From assembly GCA_032622095.1 (NCBI GenBank), contig CP136067.1, positions 77,836,705 through 77,900,704 of the forward strand: a stretch of DNA of 64,000 bases, in the 5' to 3' direction. The stretch comes from Siphonodentalium dalli. Taxonomy: Eukaryota; Mollusca; Scaphopoda; Gadilida; Siphonodentaliidae. The translations under genes were made by a program, and so were the position numbers. Below are positions 24,000 to 37,575 of this stretch, one piece after another. Positions within the stretch are counted from its first letter, which is position 1. Every line of letters starts with the position of its first letter. The notes under the pieces were generated by a model, which was not told the DNA's origin, ran no database searches, and saw nothing but the letters and a program-made list of their open reading frames with translations.

Positions 24000-26730
24000 C
24001 AATTTATTGAAAAATGTGTCATACTACATACTTATGCAGCCGTAATTTACCCTATGATGACTGGATGGTTATTGATCACACTCGTTTGTCTCTGACTCCT
24101 TGTTGATGTGGTGGTAAATAGCGAAGGGATCCGCCGCTAAACAGTTTGTCCTGGCGGACATTTCGGGTGAGGTTATCGGATTATGTTGTCGTTTAGGTAC
24201 GGCGATAGCTCAGCTCAGGGGAATGGGTTCCCATATATATCCTATATATTTTTTTTAGTTCTCAGTCCGTACAAATATTTCGAATTGTGACTCCATGCAT
24301 GCATTGGCAATTATCGAATTTCAATACTATTTTAATGACAATAACGGCAGTTGGGAGGGGATAACAATATAATCAGGTTTCGTCCATGGTATTGTCCCAA
24401 CACGTTGGACCATCTGCATCTTCTGCGTAAACTGATAACAGTGCTATTCAAGTACAAAAGGTTGGATTTGAATATTTCTCACGTAGTGATTTAGAAATGC
24501 ATGTATGACACATACAAACACCATGTTCTATTCATTGATTCTTACCAGAGTTTTGTGATGACTCTTCGGATTTGGACACTAGCAATATGTTTAACCAGAA
24601 TTTGGTCGCATGAACTGTTGAACAAATTAATACATTTATATCTTCTAATTTTGTCTCACGAAGAATGGTTGTGAAGATAATACATCTTTAACAGATGACA
24701 TTCGACCCCACGAAGCAACCTAAATTAATCTCGATGATCCTATATGCCAATAACTGCATGAAATACTTATGAGCGGAATCGATATATTACAGAAGAACCA
24801 AAATAGATAATCCCATGAGCAGTTTACAACTTTCTGGATAAACGCTCTTTATTGTTGCTATGTCAGGATAAGTGAAAAAAAAACTAACGCTCCTTTTTTC
24901 GCGCTGTATAACGGGGGGGGGGGGCTACCTTTTCTAAGGTGATCATGTTTATCAATTAAATTCGTGATCCCAAATGCATATAAAGCCCTAAACTTATAAA
25001 TTACATATACACAATATGTGCACGGCTCACCCGAAGCCATCTTACTATTGTTATTAGTTTCTATATTCACCATACTGGGGATGGCAGGAAGACAGTCTTG
25101 CCAGACTATGCCATCCCCCACAATATACGACATAATTTTCCATAATTTTCGCCACTATTATGTAATAGATATGTGTATTGCAAATAAAATATCCTATCCT
25201 ATCCTATAATAATATTCCTTGCAAGTGCTTTATATGTGCATGCATGTTTAATTTGATTCCTGGTAATTGTGAGCAGCTTACACTTTCATGAAGTATCTGA
25301 TCGGTGGTCCCAAGATTTAAGTCCAAAGTTATCAAAAATGTGGACGTTATGGTCTGATACATATCTATATTGATCAACATTACCTAATCCTTCAAATCTT
25401 CGATACACTTATACCCCGAGGGAAATACAACATTGCTATATAACATTCAATGTTTGTAATGTTTCAAGGTTTATGGTCCCGTATAGCTCGGGGCAGGTGC
25501 ACATGTCCAAAATATAGAGAAGTTCGTTCCCCCTTTGTAACTTCGTCCCAGACCTGTTAATGACCATCTAAATGATGCAGATAATTGCGGCGGCTTAAAG
25601 TACCCCTCAAATAAATTGGAATCAATCGGTAGGCGGCGAATTTTAATTAATAATTTGAATAATTTAATATTGTTGCTAATACCGGAGGTCTGAGTTAATT
25701 ATTATGTGACGAAATTCGGCCCCGAGGTGATTCGTAATGATAACGAACTTTTGAATTCCAAATACGGAAACCATATATAGGAAGAAAAGTTACGAAGACA
25801 ATGATTTTTTTTCGACGTCATAAGTAATTTAGCTTGAATGTCAATTACGTGATACTGAGACTCTGCGATAGCAGGTATGCAATGATATATGTAGGGCGCC
25901 TGTCGTAAAATTACAATTGTCGAGGTTTAAACAGTGCAGCCAGTAAACGGACACTAATCGTGTGACTCAGTTGAACATCAGAAATAGTGTATTATATGTG
26001 TACATGTAACTTGGCAGTGGAGACAATATAGTTCGAGAAATACATGAAATGCCGTTATATATTTTTAAAAATCTAAAAGAACTTATCGAGAATTATCGGT
26101 TTGTCGCACATACGGGAATGTATACTTTCATTTTATTTGTTGTCACTAATATTATTTTATGCGTATATTGACTGAATTGCTGACGTCTAAACGTTTACGT
26201 GTCTCATTTGAACTACCAAATTATGTCTACGTATTTTTAAAGGAGGGATAACAATAAGTCGAGATATACGAAATACAATTCTACCAGTTTTATATACTCT
26301 GAAAAATGACAATTTTCCAGATGTTTTCAGGAATTGTTCGTAGACAAGTTCGACAATATATATATAGCTCTGTATTTTACGATATCCGGAATAAACCAAC
26401 AAGTGTGTCCATATATAGTTGCAATCTGAAGAAAAATCTCGCGGACCCCCCCCCCCCTAAATTATATAACTTGAATAAGTGTGTATATGTGCCTCACAAA
26501 GTCCGTATGAGTATTTAACGATTTAGAACTATAAATGTCTGCGAATTGTGATGCTCTGAAAATGACCGTGAATTGTCTAAAACGCGAGCATAATTCCAAG
26601 CATCAAATCTCCACGTGGGAATGATAAGTGCATCAATATATATATATATAGTGAAACAATAGAGAGCATTTCGTGTATTTAAAGCCACATGCCGGTTTGC
26701 GCTCCAAAATATACATTCTATTATTCGCTT
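24000..26730. other. Intergenic with small repeat traces
   Basis: No gene seen. CGCTCTTTAT is at 24843, with a decayed partner at 24887. A GGGGATGGCA/TGCCATCCCC inverted pair lies at about 25078-25118. AATAAAATATCCTATCCTAT at about 25182-25205 looks like the 3' tail of a retroposon. A solitary C run is at about 26448. Confidence 0.4.
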
Positions 26731-26734
26731 ATTA

Positions 26735-27118
26735 AATTTTCTCAGTATCGAAATAGGTCGATAAATATCAGAACTACCTTTCTTCGAGCATTATGTAACC
26801 CAAAAAGACGCATTGGAAAAATACAACTGTGAATACGGTGTCTGGGTCACAAACACAAAACAACCATTTGCGCGACCGAAAAGAGCGATCCGTGGTAGTC
26901 TATTCCTGATACGGTAGCAATAAAGAGCGTTTGTCTGCATGACTTCTGGCGAAAAGTTGAAAATTGGCTGCGACTTTGGCAAGTGTTTTTCATAGCATAT
27001 GAAGCCGGTATATCAGTAATTTGTTTATTTATCGACTTATCGTATCCACCGCTCCAAATTTGGAGGTTCGGATGAGCCATGTCCGATTAATTCTTGATAT
27101 GATGAGACATAAAGAGCG
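26735..27118 (+). repeat. Dispersed repeat with ATAAAGAGCG motifs, copy 3
   Basis: It matches 16391-16770 through TCAGTATCGAAATAGGTCGA, TATTCCTGATAC, GCGAAAAGTTGAAAA and CATATGAAGCCGGTAT. The motif is at 26920 with a partner (GAAAAGAGCG) at 26878, exactly 42 bp away. A further single motif is at 27109. Confidence 0.65.
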
Positions 27119-28472
27119 TTTATGTCTCTATTGCGATAGATCCCATCCTTGTTTAATGGCGAATTGTGTTCGTACTAAATTTTGTTGTAATGTGTATATG
27201 CATATTTTTGTTTTAATATGGTTTACCACCATTATAAATTGACTCGACCAATCTTACGTTATTGTTAGCGATGAAAATATACCATTGATTTCCGATACAT
27301 TTCGTTTGAAAATATAACTTGTGCGAATACGCTGTACATTGCATATGGAGGCCATGTTGTCACCAAATAACTATACCGCAGATAGTGAGAGGAAACATAA
27401 TGTACATGTATGACTAACGGCCCAGGGACTACTTGCAATTGTTTTGTTGTACATAATTAGCAATACATATATGCAGCTGTGTTTTGATCCATGCAAACAC
27501 GGTATGATTGTACATTGTCAGATGGTGATCAGCAGTGAGCCTATATCGTCACTATTTCAGGCTAGTTGCTTTAATTTTGTGACCATATATTTGGCTGAAA
27601 ACGCAGAACAACAGTTCGTTGCCCATGATACTTTCAACCACCAACCCCCATTATACGCTGGAATTAAAGCAAGGGCACGTTCCACAGTTGTTGAATCGCC
27701 ACCCGCATATTGGGCGATACGCCGCCTCAAGCGATTTTCGCAAGATTCTCGCTAAGTCCCGATTTTAGTCTATAATTATCTGATTCAGATAGTGCTATTT
27801 CGCGGTTTATGACCTAAGCAACCTGAAGACACAATGCGGCGGCTCATGAGTACTGTCCAATAAATAAACACAAATATAACACCACAGCGGGGTTAATTAA
27901 GAGTTCATATTACGTAAATATTGGTTTTGATCGGTATTTGTGCGTGTATTTATAGGTGAGCCCGACATGACTGTTTAATTATCGATAACTTTGGAAATTT
28001 ATACGAACTAGTGCTTCTGTAAAGTTATATTATTACAGCAACGATTCAACGTACTCACATGAGTCGGCTTAAACTGGTGATGTGCATTAAACTATAAGCT
28101 CTGGGGGTAGCAAGCATTAGACAACATCATTGCACAGTCAGTATCATTTTCTGCTGATCTTGATAGATAAGATATGTCACAACTAAGAAACACTTCAGTG
28201 TATATGTCTATACACGTATAAGTCTTGTGTGGTAATAATACTTTATTGTGGGATATTAATTCATTAAACGCCAACAATAATATTAAATTGCATGGCAATT
28301 TAGCCATGTATATACTTCAACGACATTTACATATATTGTGTCCATTTTTACGGGAACATTTCTCTACTATATATATATATATATGCTGTTTGAATATATC
28401 GCTGGCCTTGGTACTATGTGTCCATCAACGTATATGTAAAGTGATTTTTAATGGGATATTTAAAAACTATAG
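27119..28472. other. Intergenic, nothing firmly supported
   Basis: One 103-codon frame at 27444-27755 has no recognisable domain. A short (AT)n lies near 28370. No other feature seen. Confidence 0.35.
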
Positions 28473-28691
28473 ATAGGTGATGTCCTGAGTCCCGATGCGA
28501 ACACAAATATGCCATATTCGGAAAAACCCATGCTATATAATGACACGATCGTCTTGTTGCTCCAGCTTAATGACAGTTTATCCAAGGCCATTATTCCATC
28601 GGCATCAGTCCCCCACCACCGACCCATCTACCAAGAGGATACGGTCTATATCAATGGGTATAGCGAGCGTCCTGTTCAACTTTATTTCTGA
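28473..28691 (+). pseudogene. Coding-like fragment, unrecognised
   Basis: The frame is open from 28473 to TGA at 28689-28691, with ATG at 28509 giving 60 residues. Composition is protein-like: MPYSEKPMLYNDTIVLLLQL near the start, and YQEDTVYINGYSERPVQLYF at the end. The frame continues in +1 register immediately after the stop (to about 28773), which suggests a frameshifted relic of a longer gene, perhaps from a mobile element. I do not recognise the family. Chance is a real alternative. Confidence 0.25.
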
Positions 28692-28859
28692 ATCTGACTC
28701 CAGCGTCAGATTTGCAATGTCCGTGTCTTGCATTTTGTTGGCGAGAGATTGGGTGGGGTTCTATTTAATATGACTTTGTGCACAATCGCCATCACACGGT
28801 ATAGTCCATATACTTGTTTTCACCGAAGACAAATTCAGGGAACTATATATAGAAATCAG

Positions 28860-29440
28860 CGGTGTCCGTTAGTGCGTCCGCGCGTACGGCCGTCCATCCT
28901 AAATGGTTTCCGGATGATACTTTTAGTTTTGGTTATCCTATTGTTTTAAAATTTCGTATGTGAATTACCCACATGACAATACAAGTCGAGTTCAAATTTG
29001 GATTCGGTCCACCAGTTGTTGCCGCAGTTATGGTAATTTTCGACGTAGAATTATTTGCTGATATTATTTTGGTTTCTATGTGATAACTTTAGTTTTATAG
29101 TTATCGGATTGTTTTCAAATATTGTATGTGAATTAGCCTCATGAAAATACAGGTCACGTTCGAATTTAGATTCAGTCTGGTAATTTTTGCCGGCTTTATG
29201 GTCATTGCATGTTGACTTATTATTTGGCGTTTATTTTGGTTTCCGGCTGATATATAGCTTTAGTTATATAGTTATGTGATTGTTTTCAAATTTGGTATAT
29301 TTGGATTACTCATATGCAAATTTCAGATCAAGACCGAATGTAGGTTCGGTCCGCCCATTGTACCGTATAGTTATGGTCATTGGCGACTTATAATTTGATA
29401 ATCTGATTAATTTTGCGTCCGTCATTGCGTGATACAGAAG
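28860..29440 (+). mobile_element. CCGT/CCGTCC-headed tandem-unit element, diverged
   Basis: After GTGCGTCCGCGCGTACGGCC come three diverged units of about 165-175 bp. Each has a version of TTATCGGATTGTTTTCAAAT (about 28933, 29100, 29273), then GTATGTGAATTA, then TTCGAATTTAGATTCAGTC and a TTATGGTCATT block. Layout as in the elements at 6885 and 17967. Confidence 0.5.
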
Positions 29441-29449
29441 TAGTTAAAG

Positions 29450-29735
29450 ATAAGGGCGGCGTTGGCGGTGCATGGGTATGCTGTTAAGATATTCACCTCC
29501 GCCAAAAACCTCCATAAACAGAAAGAATAGTAAAATATAGACAGACTTTGTTCTTATACCAATCAGAAATATGGCATAAACAGTATGTTATTGTCATATA
29601 TTTTTCCTTTGTTATGTAATCAAAAGCAAAAAACGTTACATAACCTGGCCTTTGTTTAGATCCGAATATGGTAAACATAAAGAGCGTTATTTGTTACTGT
29701 TTTCCTGATATGGAAATAATAAAGAGCGTTTATAT
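29450..29735 (-). mobile_element. Diverged fragment of the TTAA-flanked MITE
   Basis: Reversed and decayed relative to 15334-15827. It keeps CATAAACAGTATGTTATTGTCAT and an ATAAAGAGCG pair at 29677 and 29719 (42 bp), around TTTCCTGATATGGAA. It lacks the end near the motif pair. Confidence 0.6.
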
Positions 29736-29869
29736 CATTTCTGTGTGATTAACCAATATATTTTAGCTGTGTTATGTAAACAGAAGCAAAACTTCTGTAA
29801 CACGAGCCGGCTCTTGTGTATGTACACCATCGTACGTCTTGACGACAATATACTATTTACGCGCTGATT

Positions 29870-32800
29870 ATGTTTAGCATATGAACAAAGCTATATATTT
29901 TGTAATATTCCTTCTGTTGATGGCGATTTGAATAAATATGGATATTTCAGCAAAACGAACGCCGCCCGTGCCTTTAACATAGACAGTTGGGAAAAAAAGT
30001 TTGATTCAATGCATGGTTGTTCCCAGAATCACATTTTCAATTTTAAAAAACCCACCGGTCAAATATTCGGAGGACATGTGACCAAGCGCTCTTTTATTAT
30101 AGAGGGACGATGGACATGGATTTCTTTTATTGTAGAGGGACGATGGACATTGATTTCTGATAATTTTTAAAAGGACTCCATCCTAGCTCTTTATTGTAAA
30201 TATCCCGCAGATGTGTGCTTGGGGTATTTTAATGTGATCAAAGATTAACCATGCAAGCAAGTGGTTGTAATTCATTGGCGTAGTTGTGTTTGGTAACCGC
30301 TTTAACAAACGACGCGAGGAGCCAGGTGATATGTTCATTGAAGACAACTTCAAGACCCGTTGGGATATCATGCATGCCTCTATTGCGAAATGTACAGGTC
30401 AGTGATATAGAATGTGGTGAACAAGTAAACATTCCTACAATTAAACGGTCGATATCTAGCAATCTAAACTGTGCTCATGCATATTCCATCGTGGATGTCA
30501 TGTAGCGTAACAGCTTGTCACTACCATTGTCCGGTTTGAGGGAAGGTGCCTGATGCGAAGCTAGAAATGGGAGTCTTGCTCTGGTATATTACATATTATG
30601 GATATGTAGGTGTCACCACTACACGCTCGATGTAGAAATATTTGGCTTAACAGCATTGGTATCCTGTATAAGCACTTCATACTTCCGGTCAAGTGGCATA
30701 GACTGCCATATGACACACCAGCTCGTGTCAATAAGTCATATTCTGAACCAACAGTTTAAAATATTATTCTGTATGTGGGACTGATCTTAAATCTATACTG
30801 TACCAACTCTCAGTTGCCCGTTTTTTGTTATGGTTTGGACATCTGTCTGATAAATTCGATGGAGCTTGACCGTATGTATATAGCGGGTGAAACGACGATA
30901 ACACAGACAGCGCAGTACATGCAAGTACGTTCCAATCTTATATGATTGTCGTTTTCGCCGAATCGCGGTATAAACCGATCGGCTGGGATATTGTGTCCTG
31001 TAAAACAGATAATGCCTGGCGGTTGTGTTATAATTATAGGGATGACCTGTGTAAATCCCATTAATTCCCAACCAACAACTGTCAACAATAGATCGGGCGT
31101 GTAGTAACCCACAAAATTGTACTATCGAATAACGTGCAAGAGAGCAATAGATCAACTGGCCGTCCCCTCACCTGTTAATTGGTTTACGCACCTGAGCTGT
31201 GAATCAATTATTATACAATACTTTCTCCGCCATTAAGTCGTAAAGACATGAACTGTCCATTTCAGAATAGCGGCTATGCCTTTGATGATACCGCTGATAA
31301 GATTGAAGATTTTTACTTGAATTGAATTTTGGTTGTTATGAATTTAGATCAAGAGGTGGGATTTTGCAGGGCGTTGTTAAGCCACGCTTTGCTCTAATAA
31401 ACTCCACTATTATGACCCAAACACCTCAGTATTGTTTATTGCGCAATGTATATTTTATAGGTTCTAGACTATTAATTTGATTCTTTCTATTAATTTACAT
31501 TACGTTGAAAGAAAATGGTTTTCGTTTCAGTTTATTAGTTATATAGACAGATTATGCAACAGGCGACTCCTTTGCAATACACCTTATCTCTATCTTCCGA
31601 TAACGTTGTTGGTCGGAGTAGGCTTACTATACGTGTATAATCATTTCCGATAACCACTCCGTTCTACGCGTTCCGTGCACGATATAACGTCGATCGTCTC
31701 AACAGCCACATGGATGCAATACAACTTTAACACTGGTATTTGGGGGCAGCTTTCCTGGGAACTTTATTCTCGTGAGATTTTCCCACATCATGTTCAATCA
31801 TCGTTGCGATCTTAGTTCCATTGATCCTGATAATAAATCGTTGTTGCTTTTCTCATATCGGTATCGTTTGTTTCGGGAACTCATAATGAAGTCTCGTAAT
31901 GTAATCAAGACGCGAGACTAGAAATGAATGCCCACTTATCCTCGGCTGCCCATCAGAAGCGCCGCATACTGATTTAATGCTCATTCCATCCCGACAGACA
32001 TTCTTCAGTCCAAAAGACTGCGCAAGTTCCAACCTGATTTATGACCACCGTGGAACGTCCAATCGTAAGATGCATGCAATTGCCTTTGATTAGAGGCCAA
32101 GAGCTGGACATCGATAACGAGAAAATCAAATTATTTACGGTCAGTTTGGCCTGTGTGATTCAGTGTTCGGCTTGCGACTTTTTCGCTGGACTTGCCATGA
32201 AATATGTGTTTGTGTATAACGCGGCTCTGTTCATGCTCGTCAGGAGATGTATAGCTTCTTTCACACCAAAGAGAAATCGATGAAACTGACCACTCGGTTT
32301 TGGTATCAATCATGTCAAATGAAGAGCATTTTTGAACATTTTCTAGCTAGATAGATGTATTTTCTCGCACGGCCGCAATGAAGTATTGTGCGAGCGTGCT
32401 TCTCGTGCAGCTGTACGATGACAAATGTAGAAGCTTCAGCCTTTATCAAGAAAAAGGGAGTGCTGCTACCAGAAGAGCTTCTCTTTTGTAATATGTAGAC
32501 CATGGTTTTATCGCCAGCGATAAACAGATTGTACTAAGTGAACGCTGAGATAATGCAACTAAATCTATACAGGACGTATAAACTGTCATTCGGTTTAAAA
32601 AAAACTCACGAAGTTGTCTGGTATTTTTGCATTTAGGGTGGGAATAAGACCATACACATATCAGGGTATACCTTAAATAATTTCAATCCGACCGGACGCC
32701 AAACTAGTCAAATTTGTCAACAAAGAATTTTGTTTTATATTAACAGTGAATAAAAGATTAAAATTAATTCTAAATAAACGTCACCCGTCTACAACAATCA

Positions 32801-33000
32801 CCGCGAAGATCCCCATGCAGAACATCAAAAATATGTTGATAATTATCGTAGACGAAGCATATCTATAGAATATGCATTGTTCATGTGTAAGGAAACCAAT
32901 AACGCTCTTTATTATAAGAGATCTTATGATTTTGTATTTGCAACCAAAATTAAAACAGTTCAAATTCTTCTCTTTTCTAAAGGTTACTATCTAATTATTA
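29870..33000. other. Intergenic, nothing firmly supported
   Basis: Overlapping - strand open frames at 30793-31155 and 30828-31112 (120 and 94 codons, two registers) and a + frame at 32041-32283 have no recognisable domain or splice context. A single CGCTCTTTAT is at 32903. Confidence 0.35.
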
Positions 33001-36000
33001 TCTGGTAAAGAGATCGTACATAGTAGTTTCATTGTGTAAACAAAGTATGGATATAGGCCAAGCAGTGATTATGGTATAGTTATACACAGAAGTTAGGTCA
33101 TATATGAAGGGATCTGTATGTATCTCTTCATATGTGTTTCACAACACCATTGTATACTCCGGATTAGACATTATAAGAGTTACTTGCTACATTTCGGTTC
33201 TGACACTCAAACTAATGAATCGCTTACGAGCGCAAATTTCTCAGGAATTTCGCATCCGAACATAACATTTCATGGTTTGAGTCTTGTCTTTTGCTTCGTA
33301 TCTGCAAAATAAATATATACATGTTACAACTACGCCATGTTCTGTACCAACCTTTAACATATGTAAGTTAATTAAATATGTCAAAATGTTGTAAACATAT
33401 AGTTCAAAATAATCCCATAATCCTTTGTATATAGATACATCGGTATAAAACAGTGATTTTGAGTCGGATAGATCAATGAACATGTAACATATTTTTTCGC
33501 CAAAAACGGATTTTTGTCAATCTTACTCCCATCATATTTATGTGGGACCACAGCTTTTGGCATTATACGCTCATCGGCTGTAATAAATACACGTGTTTTT
33601 TTCTATTGAAAACTATATAAAATTATCTTTTTATAGTTGAACAAGAAAGAGTTATTCGCATTCAGCAATGTTGGCACAAACATTAAGATTACATTCAAGT
33701 TTAGTAAATTATCCAAAATTTATTTTGGGTTTTCTTACCAAATTCTAAAATAGGAACTTAAAAGTTAAAATATAAGAACCATTCACCCGTCTAGAAAATA
33801 TAACGTCTATAAGGAAAATAAAATAATTAAATATTTGAATATGTTGAAAATAATTTGTTTGTTTCATTTTATTCCAGATATATAAACATGCCGATGTTCT
33901 CTGAATTTCATAACAATATATGATTTGTGTGAAATAAAGTAATTGAATTCAAAGGAAATAGTTTCTTTAATAGTTCTCCAAGAACTGTTCCGTAAACAGT
34001 GCATGTGTTATTCATTCAATGCTAGGCAAATGCCAGCTTAACCAGAGATATTATATATATAGTATCTGGCTTAACTTAATAACCATGAACATAGATCGAA
34101 ATCCTTATTATCAACCCATATATAATTGGAGGTAAATTAGTTTCGTGGAATTCATTGTTCATTTATATCTTTACTGATTTTTGTTTATAGTTTTATATTG
34201 AACTATAGCATGCTCTGATTTTACCTAAGTTGCATTCACAAAAAAGTTCAATTTACTTATTACAGTGTCTACATGCAACATGCGTTTTATCTGCAGATTG
34301 AACTCAGATTCAACTTAAAATACGGTTCATTGTGTATTTTTCTTACTTACATATTTACATTATATTATTCCCACGGCACCTTTCCCGATAGCAATTGTAT
34401 GTTTATTTACGTTTGTTGTCTCGCAAAAGTCACGAATCTCGGAATACTCACAATTTACCAGCAAAATTAATAGCGGTACACAAAAAACAACAGCTAAATT
34501 TTGGGGAATATCAAATAAGTTCACGTTACAACAAACTACTGATGTTCGTTATGCAGAATATAATCTAAATGTGTTATCTACATATAAACGCCTAAAATAA
34601 AAATAACTATTAAAAATGTACGGCACTATCCGTATATATATATATAGTTAAAATTGCGCTTTGTTCGGAAGGGAATGTTTAGGTTAAAAACTGCAATTGA
34701 TTTTATTTCGTATTCATATGCCGCAAGCCTGAAAAAAATGCAATTGACTTACAATATAGGACTTAGAAATGTAAATTATCTTAGCAGTGGCACCAAGAGG
34801 ATATCTAATAATATTAGTAATAATCTCAAATATGGACCATTTTCATTGAAGAAAGAAAATATTCGTATAGTTATTTGGCAGTCAACGGGCAGAATATTAT
34901 ATGAATTTTATTTTATAGTAGCATGCATATTGACAAATACTTTTCCATATATTCTTGATATACAACTTGCATCAGCTGGTGTATAGCGTGACCCTATGTG
35001 TGCCCAGTATGGGGGAACTACGTAATGCATATTCTAGAAGTATGTATATACAGCCTGTTCTCTTGAAAATAAGAACAAAACGGGTTTATTTTATAACTGC
35101 GCGAAATAAGCTCATATTGGCATTATTTGAAAACTCTAATACGATGTATATCTGCCTAAACGCTGGTTATTAAAACAGTCGCATATATGGGACTATTTCA
35201 ATATGAAATAAGCCCGTATTGTGCTTATTTTCACGCGAACAAACTGGAAAATAACACTAATAAATCAACTCACGACTTACCAGATGTATGCTCTTTATGT
35301 ATAATGTGTTTTCACTGTGGCCCGCGCCATCCAACGGGAACGTGGTTGCAGCATTGTGCGTGGTTGTCCTTCCAAAGTTTTAATATTGTCGCCGAAAGTA
35401 AACAAACAAATTAAGATAGCGTTCTCTGTCAGTTATGTTAAATCAGTTTTATAGCTTTCTGACACAAATAAACATTTTATAAATATACACATGACCGAGA
35501 GTTGGCTTCCGATAATACCACCACTCCCTCTTCTTAATATTCATAATGTCGTGTTCGCTTTTGAGATTATTTACAAGATATTTGTCAGACCTTATTCTGG
35601 TGGTATTCTATATGTAAAGATGGAGGCGAGCATATACAGGAATGGGATGAACATAATGCATAAAAACTTTGCTGCTTATAATGTAAATGAGTTTTGTTGT
35701 TCATGTTATTTATTATGATTGCGTGCAGTAATATATACTGGATGTTCATCTCATAAAGGAAATGCGGCTATGTCAACTATATTCCAAAAAACCGTATGAC
35801 AATTAATACGTTAATCGGAAATAAATTTATTACAAGTTTGTTTCCGAGTTTCAATTTAGCAGGATGGTATAATTGTATCAATGCCATTTGAAACAACTAA
35901 GTAACGCAACAGTTCATAAATATAAGCACACCGCTCGGCGTGTATCCTGCTCTGAATTATGTATCGTCGTGGGAAAATCTGAGAACAATGTCATTGAGGT

Positions 36001-37240
36001 AGATATCCCAATTTCTCGCCTATTAATGCATAGATCACTATGGTTTCAGCATAAATGTGTGACTCCCCGTCGGCGCTTTTGTCGATTTTACGAGCGGATT
36101 TCTAGTTTTATTTGATGTACACGCTCCCAGTGTCCGAAATCGCACTGTCTTTTGTGCGTTTGTCTTCGAACTTGTGGACATCATACCGTGGATAATGTTA
36201 TGATGACACGCTTAGTAGTGGCGCTCTTTCCTACGACGTAGTTCTATGATACATGTATAGTTTTACCAATGTAGGATTTTCAGGGCCCTCGTGAAATATA
36301 TCTTTTGAGATTGCCCATTTTTTCAAAATGCACACAGAAAGGACAAGAAATTAGACAAATATGGACATAAGACGAGATAGTCTGACATTGAAAACAATCG
36401 TCACAAGCAAATAAACAAAATTAATAAAAACAAACAAAAATAAAAACAGATGCAAATTAAAAGAAAACTGAAGAGTAAAACAAAATAATAAAGAAAAGGT
36501 AGAAACCGTACACACAAAAGCAAATGATACATTCAAAGAAATAAATTAAGGAGAAAATAATAAATGTATAAACCAAAACAAAATTGTTTGAAGATAACAC
36601 ACACAAAAATATGAACAAATTCGTTTTTATAATGTAAAAACATCGACCTGTTCACTCCATTATATAGTTTTAACCTAACCGGCCTTATTATCAACCCAAG
36701 AATTGACGAAAGGCAAAATGCAAACTGATCTTCGGGAGACAAACTGTGTGAAGAATATTGTTAGTTGTGTGAATAAAATTGTAGGTTTAAGCAAATACAT
36801 ATAAATATTTTATAACTGAGAATACATCTTAAATCTCAATGGTGCGAAACCAAGTAACTAATGCATGGAAGATGGAATATTCGAACGGTTATTCTCATAT
36901 ATTATTATATATAATTATGTATGTTACGTTTTCACAATATATTTTAAATCATTTGATCGCGACAAATTAGCATTAGCCTACATTTACACTCTTATTTATG
37001 CGCCTAGTTGCACTTTGAACTGTTTATGTTTTATTATTGTTGATTACACAGAAAAGCTCTAAAAATCAAACTCAAATTGTGTTTTCCTTATAGAGTAATT
37101 GGAGTTACTTGCACGGCATTTTATTAAGTAAACGAATTTTATATGTCGAGAAAAGGTGAATTCTATGTGACCATATTCAGGGTTTAAAATCGAACAACGT
37201 ATTACTGATTGGTAATATCCGAGACAGAACATTGAATATT
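33000..37240. other. Repeat-poor upstream flank of Lox5
   Basis: AT-rich and mostly unique-looking. The exceptions are a reversed fragment of the GGCGCGGGCC-core repeat (about 35160-35345) and a 37-bp hairpin at about 34040-34076 (TTAACCAGAGATA/TATCTGGCTTAA). The 110-codon frame at 34654-34986 starts with TTG and has no domain. Cis-regulatory DNA for the Hox gene could lie here, but nothing specific is visible. Confidence 0.4.
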
Positions 37241-37244
37241 TTAC

Positions 37245-37575
37245 TCATGTTCCAATTATCCTTGTGTTTTTCTGATTGGCTGGCGGTCCGGGGCCATAAA
37301 CTATCTAATCAAACATAACCATCAACGAAAGACAAAAGATCAAACTTACTCAGCACGGTAATAAATTGATAACATCAATACGTCTAAAATAACCCCCAGT
37401 GTTGAATCCGCCGTCAAAATCAATGAAAAAAGTCGTCAAATCGCGGCCAAACAAAGCCCGTAACGCGTATTGTTTATTGTTGATACGAATTGTGCCTACC
37501 GGAGCGAATAACTAAATGTGGGTTTCATTGGCTAAATTAGAAAGTCACGTGACTGCTGGTTTGTGATGAAATTGA
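37245..37575 (+). promoter_or_regulatory. Lox5 promoter and 5' leader region
   Basis: GC content and CpG rise relative to the flank, and repeats are absent. Visible elements are inverted CCAAT boxes (ATTGG at about 37275 and 37528), CCATAAA at 37294-37300 (a Caudal/Hox-type core) and the palindrome GTCACGTGAC at 37544-37553, an E-box 22 bp before the ATG. No TATA box is seen near the gene. The transcription start is unknown. Confidence 0.45.

Noticed and set aside
24207-24217. TAGCTCAGCTC resembling a tRNA A box
   Set aside because: No B box follows at a suitable distance and no cloverleaf pairing was seen.
30793-31155. Two overlapping - strand frames of 120 and 94 codons
   Set aside because: Two registers are open over the same DNA with no way to choose, no recognisable domain and no splice context.
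34654-34986. 110-codon + frame near Lox5
   Set aside because: It begins with TTG, is AT-driven in composition, and has no domain, acceptor or polyadenylation signal.
1-37575. Search for a second Hox exon or a mir-10-type hairpin in the flanks
   Set aside because: No YPWM-homeodomain sequence or mir-10 mature sequence was seen by eye. Absence was not proven computationally.
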